Source: an uncultured Eubacteriales bacterium (GTDB taxonomy: Bacteria > Bacillota > Clostridia > Peptostreptococcales > Anaerovoracaceae). Taken from it: a stretch of DNA of 43,553 nt. This document shows, piece after piece, positions 17,272 to 25,098 of this stretch. The translations under genes were made by a program, and so were the position numbers. Location: the NCBI GenBank assembly GCA_949289445.1, contig CASEOD010000150.1, forward strand, positions 1 through 43,553, read 5' to 3'. Within the stretch, counting starts at the first letter, position 1. Every line of letters starts with the position of its first letter. The notes under the pieces are model-generated. The model searched no databases. It had not been told where the DNA came from and saw nothing but the letters and a program-made list of their open reading frames with translations.

Positions 17272-18282
17272 TTATAACCAGTTTAGAATCATCGGTACAA
17301 CCACAGGTACCGCTGCGCTTTCCACAACACCGCACAAAAAAGAATATACGGCGATATCGCTCCCTGTAGATCTCTCAATAATGGGAAGGCATACGTCCAT
17401 AGAAGAGCAGGCCGGTACAGCCACCGCTTCAAGATATCCTGCTTTTTCGGCGATCAGAGGGATAATCAGTACAGAAATCAGTTCCCGCAATACGTTGTGC
17501 ATAAAAGAAACCGCACCGGCAGTCACCAGTCCGGCCTCCAGTATTATTCCCGGTGCCAGACTGTACCAGCCGAATCCCGCGCCGACAGCCAGAGCCTCTT
17601 TCATCGAAAAAGCCGGAAGAAAAAAAGAACATATTCCCGCACCAAACAGAGTTCCCGCCATGATGGCAAAAGGAAAGGCCGCCACCCTGAATCCGACCTG
17701 CCGGAAATGCTGAACGACCGTTCCGTCTACCCCCATATCGAATCCGACAAAAAACAGAAGTACGCAAAGACCCACATTGATCAGTTTCCCTGTCAGTGCG
17801 GAAAACCATGTCATATCAGAAAAAAGATTTCCTGCCGCAAAATGTCCGAAGGCCAGTCCTCCTGCCACACAGACCACGATGATCAGTGTCATGACGGAGA
17901 ATCTCTTTTCTCCCTTTTCTGTCTGTTCTGCCGCAGCCCCGTCTTCCTCGGCAAGTTCTGGCGGCGGTGTAACTGTTGCTGTACCTGTCCGCAGCCGGCC
18001 TGTTCTGTCAATTCCCATCAGTTTTCTCAGCAACATAATGAAAAGGACTGAAAAAAAGATGGCAAATATGGTAATGACAAAGGCATAGAGACCGATGGAA
18101 TTGAGATTTTCAATCACCTGCGGGTTGGCCCCCATGCGCATACCCATTGTAAATATCAAGACGATCATAGCTGCCGTCTGCAGCCGGCCTGTCCGGCAAA
18201 GCAGTTCCTTCCTTCTGCGAAGTCTTCCTCCTGTAAAGCAGCCGATCGCCGCCATTGTCAAATACAATGCCAAATCACCCAT
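17272..18282 (-). CDS. lysO: LysO family amino-acid exporter
   Basis: 336 residues with about eight hydrophobic segments. The C-terminal two thirds match the LysO/DUF340 family (YbjE in E. coli, lysine efflux): AGFGWYSLAPGII, then HNVLRELISVLIIPLIAEK and VESAAVPVVVPMIL. A hydrophilic, Glu/Ala-rich linker (about residues 95-130) separates an N-terminal membrane unit from the C-terminal one. The ATG lacks a close Shine-Dalgarno sequence; GGAAG lies about 8 bases upstream. The gene has a strong promoter (18617-18590) and a 300-base leader with an extensive hairpin ending in a U-tract, so expression is probably controlled by transcription attenuation. Lysine as the substrate is inferred from the family. 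Confidence 0.85.
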   Translation of the reverse strand: MGDLALYLTMAAIGCFTGGRLRRRKELLCRTGRLQTAAMIVLIFTMGMRMGANPQVIENLNSIGLYAFVITIFAIFFSVLFIMLLRKLMGIDRTGRLRTGTATVTPPPELAEEDGAAAEQTEKGEKRFSVMTLIIVVCVAGGLAFGHFAAGNLFSDMTWFSALTGKLINVGLCVLLFFVGFDMGVDGTVVQHFRQVGFRVAAFPFAIMAGTLFGAGICSFFLPAFSMKEALAVGAGFGWYSLAPGIILEAGLVTAGAVSFMHNVLRELISVLIIPLIAEKAGYLEAVAVPACSSMDVCLPIIERSTGSDIAVYSFLCGVVESAAVPVVVPMILNWL

Positions 18283-18322
18283 AACAAGCTTCCAAAAGTC
18301 CTTTCACCGCCGAATTGAAGAC

Positions 18323-18484
18323 AAAAAAATAAAGTACCGACTGTTTCTGCTGTAACTGTAATTTCCTCTCTCAAAGGTTCCATCTTAGATATCTGCTGAG
18401 AATCTGCAGAGCGTGTACTGCAAGTACTCAGTCTTCTAAGCTTCAGCTTTGTGAAATTATCCGTTCAGTGTCACAGTCGGTACT
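18323..18484 (-). ncRNA. Structured leader RNA with built-in terminator, candidate novel cis-regulatory RNA
   Basis: Read on the minus strand, a perfect 12-bp helix (18484-18473 with 18344-18333) encloses 128 bases and runs into TTATTTTTTTG (18332-18322). Inside, helices nest in register: 18469-18466/18358-18355 (4 bp), 18459-18453/18365-18359 (7), 18451-18447/18376-18372 (5), 18440-18435/18389-18384 (6), 18431-18427/18400-18396 (5), 18422-18418/18409-18405 (5), with an 8-base apical loop (18417-18410). This totals 44 Watson-Crick pairs separated by internal loops. A further 6-bp complement (18513-18508 with 18311-18306) could enclose all of it. GTAC (18494-18491) can pair with part of the 5' arm as a weak alternative. 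I see no L-box (lysine) or T-box signature. Confidence 0.7.
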
Positions 18485-18589
18485 ATCTCTGTACTTCAAA
18501 CACTTCTGGCGGTCTCACCTCTTTCTTACGGAACTTCTTCCTCCGTTTATTTTTAAGCTTTAAATCTCTTTATCGCTTTTTGTAATTAA

Positions 18590-18617
18590 AGTATAACACC
18601 AAAAGAGAAAATGTCAA
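18590..18617 (-). promoter_or_regulatory. Strong promoter of the lysO-pepV unit
   Basis: On the minus strand TTGACA (18617-18612), 16-base spacer, TATACT (18595-18590). Transcription would begin near 18583, about 300 bases before the lysO start. Between promoter and the structured RNA lies a purine-rich stretch with a small ACGGA/TCCGT hairpin; nothing coding is seen in 18283-18734. Confidence 0.85.
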
Positions 18618-18688
18618 TACCTTTTTCTGAATTTTTTTATTTTTGTAAATTCGGTGCATATGCAGGATGATTTGCTTCTCGGATACAG

Positions 18689-18716
18689 AAAAGAGGCGGA
18701 TTGCACCGCCTCTTTT
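18689..18716 (-). terminator. Intrinsic terminator after the HIT protein gene
   Basis: A perfect 11-bp stem with a 6-nt loop (18716-18706 and 18699-18689), ending in CUCUUUU on the minus strand, 18 bases after the HIT stop codon. Confidence 0.85.
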
Positions 18717-18734
18717 CATTTTGGAACCGGTTCA

Positions 18735-19076
18735 TTAGCCCGGTGGCCAGGTCATCTTTCTCTTTCCGAGAATATGGAAATGAAGATGCTTTACTGTCTG
18801 GAAAGCGTCTTCTCCATTATTGCTGACAACTCTGTAACCGTTTTCCAGTCCCAGATCAGCCGCAATCTCATGGATTTTGAACATGATATATCCCAGCAGT
18901 TCCTGATCTTCTTCCTTCACATCGTCTAATGACGAAATATGTTTCTTTGGAATGACCAGCACATGAACAGGGGCCTGAGGATCCAGATCATGAAACGCTA
19001 TGATCCGATCGTCTTCATAAGCCACATTGGATGGGATTTCATGATTTGCAATCATGCAGAAAATGCAATCAGCCAT
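18735..19076 (-). CDS. HIT family nucleotide-binding protein (HinT-like)
   Basis: 113 residues. The family hydrolyses adenosine 5'-phosphoramidates and related aminoacyl-AMP conjugates. Seen: N-terminal CIFC (4-7) and MIANHEIPS, IPKKHISSL (43-50), and the histidine triad HLHFH (97-101). It overlaps the end of mtaB by 8 bases, so it is translated with it, and a strong terminator follows. HinT-type genes are common beside RNA-modification genes of this cluster. Confidence 0.93.
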   Translation of the reverse strand: MADCIFCMIANHEIPSNVAYEDDRIIAFHDLDPQAPVHVLVIPKKHISSLDDVKEEDQELLGYIMFKIHEIAADLGLENGYRVVSNNGEDAFQTVKHLHFHILGKRKMTWPPG

Positions 19077-20373
19077 TTACTATCTCTCCTTTCATTCCGT
19101 CTTGATATTCCTCCAGTAATTTTACCATGGAAAACTGATTTAAAAGTGAGTGCGCGCCTTGCACGTACACTCTGACATAGTTGTCCGTGTAGCCGGTCAG
19201 AAAGCCTTCTGCCGTTTCTTCTTCAAAAAGCACTCTGCGGCATGCGCCTCTGCATTTACCGTAAAACACCGATGCGGCCTGTTCCGCCTTTTCCATCAGC
19301 TCCCGGCTCCTCCGGTTTTTCACATTGCCGTCCACCTGTTCCTTCATTTCAGAGGCTCTTGTCCCTTTCCTTCTGGAATATCTGAAAGCATGTACCTTAC
19401 AGAAACCTGCCTCATCGATGATACGCAGACTGTCTGCAAAATCTTCTTCCGACTCCCCCGGAAAACCGGCAATGATATCTGTGGTGATACCGTACAGAGG
19501 ATCGAAATCCTGCAGAACCTTTACAATCTCCAGATATTCCCGTCCGGTATAATGTCTGTTCATGGCAGAAAGGATTCTGTCGGAGCCGCTCTGAACAGAC
19601 AGATGCAGATGAGGACACAGTTTCTCGTACTGCAGAAGCCGTTTCACATATTCTGCATTGATCACTGTCGGTTCCAGAGAACTGAGGCGAATCCGAAAAT
19701 CACCCTCAAGCGCATTCAGTCTTCCGATGAGAGGTTCGATTCCTCCGTATCCCAAATCTTCACCATAGAGCGCCGTGTTGATTCCTGTCAGAATGATCTC
19801 CCTGAAACCCTGGCTGATAAGGCCCTCTGCCTCTTCGATGATCTCCGGCAGTGCTCTGCTTCTGACTCTGCCTCTGGCATAAGGTATGATACAGTAGGAG
19901 CAGAACCGGTTGCAGCCTTCCTGAATCTTGATGTAGGCTCTGGTTCTGGACTCCATGGAAGTAACGATTCCGGTGGAACAATATTCCGTCAGTCTGTCCG
20001 GAGGCAGGACATGCTGCAGTATGCCTCCTTTTTCTGTCAGGGCGTCCTCAATGTAGCGCAGCAGATTCTGTTTCTCATTGGTTCCCGCCACCACATTCAC
20101 CCCTTCAATACGCGAAACCTCCTCCGGGCTCACCTGCGCGTAGCATCCCGTCACCGCTATTATAGCTTCCGGGTTGACATTTTTCATCCGGCGGATGTAC
20201 TGGCGGGATTTGCGATCCGCCAGATTGGTTACCGTACAGGTATTGATAACATATGCATCCGCAAAGTCCTCCTCCCCGACAATGCGATGGCCGGCGGCAG
20301 AAAACTGTTCCTTCATGGCTTCCGTTTCGTACTGATTGACTTTGCAGCCTAATGTGTGAAATGCAATTCTCAT
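19069..20373 (-). CDS. mtaB: tRNA t6A37 methylthiotransferase MtaB
   Basis: 434 residues from the ATG at 20373 (MRIAFHTLGCKVNQYETEAM), which has AAAGGA 5 bases upstream; an in-frame ATG at 20403 is unlikely. MtaB adds a methylthio group to t6A at position 37 of tRNAs decoding ANN codons. Seen: N-terminal MTTase domain with three cysteines (LGCKVNQ, NTCTVTN, VTGCYAQ) for one iron-sulfur cluster, the radical-SAM CNRFCSYC for the second, and a C-terminal TRAM-like domain. It has its own promoter (20434-20406), divergent from the M23/NodB gene, and is translationally coupled to the HIT gene. Confidence 0.95.
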   Translation of the reverse strand: MRIAFHTLGCKVNQYETEAMKEQFSAAGHRIVGEEDFADAYVINTCTVTNLADRKSRQYIRRMKNVNPEAIIAVTGCYAQVSPEEVSRIEGVNVVAGTNEKQNLLRYIEDALTEKGGILQHVLPPDRLTEYCSTGIVTSMESRTRAYIKIQEGCNRFCSYCIIPYARGRVRSRALPEIIEEAEGLISQGFREIILTGINTALYGEDLGYGGIEPLIGRLNALEGDFRIRLSSLEPTVINAEYVKRLLQYEKLCPHLHLSVQSGSDRILSAMNRHYTGREYLEIVKVLQDFDPLYGITTDIIAGFPGESEEDFADSLRIIDEAGFCKVHAFRYSRRKGTRASEMKEQVDGNVKNRRSRELMEKAEQAASVFYGKCRGACRRVLFEEETAEGFLTGYTDNYVRVYVQGAHSLLNQFSMVKLLEEYQDGMKGEIVNG

Positions 20374-20405
20374 AAAGTTCCTTTCTATCCCATTCATATA
20401 CATAA

Positions 20406-20434
20406 ATAGTACAACCTTTTCTCCTTTTCTTCAA
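20406..20434 (-). promoter_or_regulatory. Promoter of mtaB-HIT
   Basis: On the minus strand TTGAAG (20434-20429), 17-base spacer, TACTAT (20411-20406). It abuts the upstream element of the divergent promoter at 20435. Confidence 0.5.
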
Positions 20435-20463
20435 GAATAATCTTTAAGAGACACCGATATACT
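20435..20463 (+). promoter_or_regulatory. Candidate SigE-like promoter of the M23/NodB gene
   Basis: GAATAAT (20435-20441), 14 bases, GATATACT (20456-20463). This resembles the mother-cell SigE consensus (KMATATT, N14-15, CATACAnT) with one mismatch in the first element and two in the second. A housekeeping reading (TATACT at 20458 with GAATAA) is weak. Confidence 0.35.
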
Positions 20464-20483
20464 GTGTTGAAAGGAAACAAACT

Positions 20484-22217
20484 ATGGCAAAGAAATTTCT
20501 ATCTGTTTTTCTTCTCGGTCTTCTGATCTTTGTCACTGTCTGTGAAAAATCAGCGCCGATACCTGTTGCAAAAGCCACAGAGGATGGAGAAGAAGACTAC
20601 ATCAAATGGGTGGATTTTAATGTGACCTATGAGGCCCTCGAAGATGCCATGAATCTGGATATTGAAACTTACCAGCAGGATCTTCATCTTCCCTGGACAG
20701 AAAGTCTGGCTTATCTGGCCTGCCGTAACGGCGGCGACTTTTCCGGCTATAAAAAAAGCCAGCTGGACAGTTTCGCCGAAAAAAGAACTGCCGGCAGTTC
20801 CATAGAAGATCTGACAAAGGACTTCAAAGTCTATGATTATTATTTTAAAGCCTATTCAGCTGTCATCGGCAATTTCCTCGGGATGCGGGAAGACGGCACT
20901 TACGGACTGACTGCCTATTCTCCCGTTGCCGCAGGATACTGGTATACTGAAAGTGATGATTTCGGAAACGGCAGAAGCTACGGTTTCGCCAGAAAGCATC
21001 TCGGCCATGACATGTTCTGTTCTCCGGGCACGCCCATTATGGCGGTAGAAGACGGAACAGTAGAGGCCCTGGGCTGGAACCAGTACGGCGGCTGGCGAAT
21101 CGGCATCCGTTCCGGTGACGGGCAGCGGTATTATTACTATGCCCATCTCCGAAAAGACTCCCCCTATGCCGAAGAGCTGAAAATCGGAAGCAAGGTAAAT
21201 GCCGGACAGCTCATCGGCTATTCCGGTCAGACAGGATACAGCATCAAAGAGAATGTCAACAATATCGACGTGCCCCATCTGCACTTCGGTATGCAGCTCA
21301 TCTTTGACGAATCTCAGAAAGAATGTCTTGCAGAAATCTGGATCGATACTTACCCGCTGATAAGGCTCCTGTCAAAAAACTGCTCCGATCAGCTTTCTGC
21401 AGACAGCTCCCAGACAGCCTCTGTCCGGACTCCGTCCTTCGTAGATTCTCTGGCTGCCGCCGATCCGGCACCTGTAAAAGTCCCCATTCTCATGTATCAC
21501 GGTCTGACTGACAAACAGAGCATGATCAATGATTACTATATCTCCGCTGCTGATTTTGAGACTGATCTGGAATATCTCAAATCTCACGGCTACACAACGG
21601 TCACCATGACAGATCTGATCAACTATGTATATGATGAAACAGGAAAAGTCACTCTGCCGCAAAACCCGGTGATTCTCACTTTTGATGACGGTTTTCTCAA
21701 CAACCACACCTTTGCCACACCGCTGCTGAAAAAATACGGCATGAAAGCGGTTATCTCGGTTATCGGCAGTGCCTCAGAAGAAATGTCACAGACAAAATAC
21801 AAGAATGAAGCCTCCTGTGCCGTTACCTGGAGTCAGCTTCAGGAAATGGCAAACACCGGTCTCTGGGAAGTTCAGAACCACACCTACGATCTTCACAATA
21901 TCAAAGACGGTCGAAAAGGCGCCGGCAGGAAAACCGGGGAAAGCGAAGACTCCTATGAAAAGCTTCTGAAAGATGATCTGCAGCAGCTGCAGACCCAAAT
22001 CAGGGAAACCGTGGGCGTCACACCCAATACCTTCACCTGGCCTTTCGGCGCTTATACGCAGGAAAGCCGTCCTCTGCTGAAAGAAATGGGATTTCGGGCC
22101 ACTCTGAGCTGTGCTTCAGGTATCAACGAAATAAAAAAAGGCGATACGGAATGTCTGTATCTGCTGAAAAGAAACATCCGAAAACCGGGAACAGATATCA
22201 GTTCCTGTCTGTCATGA
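20484..22217 (+). CDS. Secreted M23 endopeptidase / NodB polysaccharide deacetylase fusion
   Basis: 577 residues; start supported by AAAGGA 8 bases upstream. An N-terminal signal or anchor (MAKKFLSVFLLGLLIFVTVC) is followed by an uncharacterised domain (30-160). The M23 (LytM-type) domain has His172 and Asp176 (HLGHD), His221 (YAHL) and HLH at 265-267, all zinc/catalytic positions, so it should cleave peptide cross-bridges. After a Ser/Ala linker (300-328) comes a NodB domain starting VPILMYHG (333-340), with TFDDGF (Asp401/Asp402) and His466/His471 as likely metal ligands, which should deacetylate peptidoglycan sugars. Both catalytic sets look intact. It is the only complete plus-strand gene here, and a possible SigE-type promoter suggests a sporulation role. 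Cell-wall remodelling is well supported; timing is inference. Confidence 0.88.
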   Translation: MAKKFLSVFLLGLLIFVTVCEKSAPIPVAKATEDGEEDYIKWVDFNVTYEALEDAMNLDIETYQQDLHLPWTESLAYLACRNGGDFSGYKKSQLDSFAEKRTAGSSIEDLTKDFKVYDYYFKAYSAVIGNFLGMREDGTYGLTAYSPVAAGYWYTESDDFGNGRSYGFARKHLGHDMFCSPGTPIMAVEDGTVEALGWNQYGGWRIGIRSGDGQRYYYYAHLRKDSPYAEELKIGSKVNAGQLIGYSGQTGYSIKENVNNIDVPHLHFGMQLIFDESQKECLAEIWIDTYPLIRLLSKNCSDQLSADSSQTASVRTPSFVDSLAAADPAPVKVPILMYHGLTDKQSMINDYYISAADFETDLEYLKSHGYTTVTMTDLINYVYDETGKVTLPQNPVILTFDDGFLNNHTFATPLLKKYGMKAVISVIGSASEEMSQTKYKNEASCAVTWSQLQEMANTGLWEVQNHTYDLHNIKDGRKGAGRKTGESEDSYEKLLKDDLQQLQTQIRETVGVTPNTFTWPFGAYTQESRPLLKEMGFRATLSCASGINEIKKGDTECLYLLKRNIRKPGTDISSCLS

Positions 22218-22267
22218 CAGAAACTTTCTCAAACCACCGGTGAGTCTCCGCAGGCAGAACAGAAAAT

Positions 22268-22320
22268 GAAGCGCCGCATCACAGACAACGATTCTATGGT
22301 GCAGCGCTTCCGTCTTTTTA
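22268..22320. terminator. Bidirectional terminator between convergent genes
   Basis: A 14-position stem (22268-22281 with 22297-22310; one mismatch, one G-U pair) and 15-nt loop. On the plus strand CGTCTTTTTA follows; on the minus strand ATTTTC. It serves the M23/NodB gene and the transglutaminase gene, whose stop codon is at 22318-22320. Confidence 0.8.
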
Positions 22321-23694
22321 ATATTCTTTCAGCCAAATCACCTTTGACCGGCCTGTAAAGTCGCTTCTCGTCAGCATTCTGTCTTCTCTTTCCGCCTCTC
22401 CTGTCTGGCTGTCATAGGGATCCAGCCTGAAATGCTGTTTTGGAGGTTCGAATTCCGCCATGACTTTCGTATTGAAGACAACCCGGTAAGGATCGATATT
22501 GCCGAAGTAAAAATCTGCAGCCTCCCTGTTGCCATAGACCATGGCGCCTCCTCCAAAGGAGCAGTCCACCGGTCGCCAGCCTGCTCCCTCAAAGTAGACG
22601 GCTGCCCAGTCATGCATGCCGGTTTCGCTGTCTTCCACAGTAATCCCCGACTCCCATCTTGCGGGAATCCCGTTATAGCGGCACAGGGTGATAAACAGAA
22701 GGGACTGCAGACCACAATCTCCTCTTCCCCGAACCGCAAAATATTCGCCCACATGATCGATGGCAGCATAGTCTTTCACATAGGAATAGCGGTAATTGTC
22801 CAGCATATAGTCGTAAATCTTCTTGGCGATCACAGTTTTATCGGTCTCTTCACCGACAATCTTTCGGGAAAGTTCTCTGATAAACGGCGAAAACACAATG
22901 GCAGGACTTCTTTCCGACAGATCTTCTTCCGTAAAGCCTTCGCCCGTATACTCAGTCTTTCCGTTTCCCGCTGCCAGCAGATCCTCATAGGACATATAGT
23001 TTATTTCTGTGGAAAAACGGTAACGGAGCGTAAAGGTTCTTCTCTCATCACCGTCGGAGAAAAATGCTGCTGTTCTTGCCGGCGCATCTTCTCCTGCAAT
23101 GCGGCAATCCCCGTCTGCGGAAACAAATTCCTCAGATTTCATTATGGTGCCCTTCAGGGACGGATAAGGAATGTCGACTCTCAGCCTGCAGCCTTTTGCC
23201 GCATCTTCAGAGACAGTAACGGTTCTCTCTATCTCTCCTTCCAGACCGAGAAATCCTTTGTCCCGGATCTTTTCTGTCATATTCTTAACCCAGGTTCCGT
23301 CAGAGATTTCAGTTTTCAGTCCCGGCCAGCTTCTCAGCATGGGATTGGATGTCAGAAGAGCTGATCTGCTGCTTTCAAAATACCTTTTCTCACCTTCTAC
23401 AAATGCCCAGTCCAAATCCAGTGCAATCCTGTCCAGATCCTCTTTGGAGAATCCCGGCGCCACCTCGGCGATCTCTGCAATCAGTTTCTCCTCTGTCAGG
23501 GTGTAAAAGCTGCAGTTTACCTTCAGTTTATGAAGTTCCAGCTGTATGCACCGCTTTACCGCTTCAGGCAGATCTTTCCGGCTGCAGTGAAGCTCTGCAT
23601 ACTTTTCAAACTCAGAAATTTTTCCCGACCATTTCAGTCTCTCCAGATCCTCGGGAATTCCTGCTGCCGCATCCTTCAAATAGGTTAAGTCCAT
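22318..23694 (-). CDS. Cytoplasmic transglutaminase-like protein
   Basis: 458 residues. The C-terminal third is a transglutaminase-like cysteine-protease fold: RGRGDCGLQSLLF (Cys327), GMHDWAAVYF (His361), WRPVDCSF (Asp377), an intact triad. Before it is a beta-rich domain (about 150-270) and a helical N-terminal region (1-110). There is no signal peptide or membrane segment, so it probably acts inside the cell, unlike most wall-associated family members. The gene lies 33 bases after rsmE and is the last of the prmA unit. Substrate and reaction (proteolysis, transamidation or deamidation) cannot be told from sequence. Confidence 0.8.
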   Translation of the reverse strand: MDLTYLKDAAAGIPEDLERLKWSGKISEFEKYAELHCSRKDLPEAVKRCIQLELHKLKVNCSFYTLTEEKLIAEIAEVAPGFSKEDLDRIALDLDWAFVEGEKRYFESSRSALLTSNPMLRSWPGLKTEISDGTWVKNMTEKIRDKGFLGLEGEIERTVTVSEDAAKGCRLRVDIPYPSLKGTIMKSEEFVSADGDCRIAGEDAPARTAAFFSDGDERRTFTLRYRFSTEINYMSYEDLLAAGNGKTEYTGEGFTEEDLSERSPAIVFSPFIRELSRKIVGEETDKTVIAKKIYDYMLDNYRYSYVKDYAAIDHVGEYFAVRGRGDCGLQSLLFITLCRYNGIPARWESGITVEDSETGMHDWAAVYFEGAGWRPVDCSFGGGAMVYGNREAADFYFGNIDPYRVVFNTKVMAEFEPPKQHFRLDPYDSQTGEAEREDRMLTRSDFTGRSKVIWLKEY

Positions 23695-23727
23695 TTTGTC
23701 TCCTCCTTGTCATCATAATTCGTTTAT

Positions 23728-24468
23728 CTATAATTCCAGTTCGTACATGATCATAGCCAGCGCGGCCATTCCTGCCGTTTCTGTTCTGAGAACAGTCTTT
23801 CCCAGACTCACCCTGACAGCTCTCCACTGATCCATCAAAGCCGCTTCCCTGTCGGAAAATCCTCCTTCGGGTCCTATCACAACAGCTATAGTCTCAGGTT
23901 TTTCTGTCAGATTCCGCAGGCAGTCTTTCATAGTCCGGTTACTCTCATTTTCATAGGGGAACAGCACCAGATCAAACGAGGAAAGCTGCTCCTGCAGCTT
24001 CGAAAACCCAATCTGCTGCCCTATCTCCGGAATCATTCCTCTCTTGCACTGTTTCACCGCCTCGTCGGAAATCTTCTGCCAGCGCTCCAGCTTCTTTGAG
24101 AAATTTCCCTTCTCCACTACCACGGTACGATCCATAAACACCGGCACAATACTGTGAACTCCCAGTTCCACACATTTCTGTACAATGGTCTCCATCTTTC
24201 CCGCCTTGGGTACCCCCTGAAACAGGGTCACCTGAATCTGCGGCTCTCTGGCAAACTTCTGTTTATCCAGAATACTGAGCAGCACCTGCTCAGCATCTAT
24301 AGAAAGAATCTCCGTCTCATATTCCCACCGGCAGGAGTCAGACACTTCCACTCTGTCTCCTTCCCGCAGACGCATAACCTTTATCATATGCCTGATGTCG
24401 CCCTGATCCGTGATACGGATCACCTTATCCTCCACATTGCCGGCATCTGTAAAAATTTTCATATCCAT
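23728..24468 (-). CDS. rsmE: 16S rRNA m3U1498 methyltransferase RsmE
   Basis: 246 residues. RsmE methylates N3 of U1498 in 16S rRNA using S-adenosylmethionine. Seen: N-terminal PUA-like domain (HMIKVMRLREGDRVEVSD), then the SPOUT knot with VIGPEGGFSDREAALM and LGKTVLRTETAGMAAL, the cofactor-binding signature. The start overlaps the membrane-protein gene by 10 bases. Its place close to prmA is conserved in Bacillota. Confidence 0.95.
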   Translation of the reverse strand: MDMKIFTDAGNVEDKVIRITDQGDIRHMIKVMRLREGDRVEVSDSCRWEYETEILSIDAEQVLLSILDKQKFAREPQIQVTLFQGVPKAGKMETIVQKCVELGVHSIVPVFMDRTVVVEKGNFSKKLERWQKISDEAVKQCKRGMIPEIGQQIGFSKLQEQLSSFDLVLFPYENESNRTMKDCLRNLTEKPETIAVVIGPEGGFSDREAALMDQWRAVRVSLGKTVLRTETAGMAALAMIMYELEL

Positions 24469-25070
24469 CCTCCAAAAATCTGCGAAAGCACATCAAAATA
24501 TACCAGGGCAAAGGTGAAGACGATGACAAAAGGCAATACCATCAGTTTCTGCACTTTGCCGCCTGCCATCAGAACATAGAGGATCACTCCGCACACCACA
24601 TCAAGAATCAGCGGAAGCTGCCACCCTCTGTAAATGGGGTACGCTTCTGCTGCAAGAAGGGAGATCGGCACAGCTGCGCAGGCAGCGCCCAGCCATTCCT
24701 TCTGAGAGGCATGCCAGCAGATAAACCCTACCAGTGCGCCGATTGCCGCAAAGATCACCCAGTAAAGCAGAGTTCTTCCCGATACAGCTGTGCCCAGCAG
24801 ATACCGGTGGGTAAAATATGCGGAAATAACCCCGCAGAAATATACGAATACGTGAAGAGCCGCCCGAAACCCTTCCTGAGAATAAACAGCCAGCAGTGCT
24901 GACACGAACACCCAGATTCCCAGATTTGAAACGACAGCGCCGGCAACAGTCACGTTCTCCAGATCCTTTGCAACCCATCCCATCAGAAGGCCAAGAACCA
25001 GAGAAAACAGAATAAACACGGTATCGTTTCTGCGCTTTCCATAACTCTTCTTCAAATAACTCCTCCCCAT
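24459..25070 (-). CDS. Multi-pass membrane protein of unknown function
   Basis: 203 residues with about seven hydrophobic segments and a basic N-terminus (MGRSYLKKSYGKRR), so the N-terminus should be cytoplasmic. I recognise no catalytic or transporter motif. It may belong to one of the small Clostridial membrane DUF families. It sits between prmA (28-base gap) and rsmE (10-base overlap), two genes that are usually adjacent, so it is an insertion into a conserved pair and is co-transcribed with it. Confidence 0.7.
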   Translation of the reverse strand: MGRSYLKKSYGKRRNDTVFILFSLVLGLLMGWVAKDLENVTVAGAVVSNLGIWVFVSALLAVYSQEGFRAALHVFVYFCGVISAYFTHRYLLGTAVSGRTLLYWVIFAAIGALVGFICWHASQKEWLGAACAAVPISLLAAEAYPIYRGWQLPLILDVVCGVILYVLMAGGKVQKLMVLPFVIVFTFALVYFDVLSQIFGGWI

Positions 25071-25098
25071 CCGTTCGTCCGTATCCTCATCGGATCTC

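Noticed and set aside
18283-18583. lysO leader as a lysine riboswitch or T-box
   Set aside because: The conserved L-box segments (the AGAGGNGC start and the CGCCGAAG region) are absent, and no T-box (GGTGGNACCGCG-like) sequence or matching antiterminator is seen. The architecture, one long hairpin ending in a U-tract, also differs.
19150-20352. Long plus-strand open frame antisense to mtaB
   Set aside because: Shadow of a complete radical-SAM protein; Cys/His-rich translation arises from the complementary codons and matches no family.
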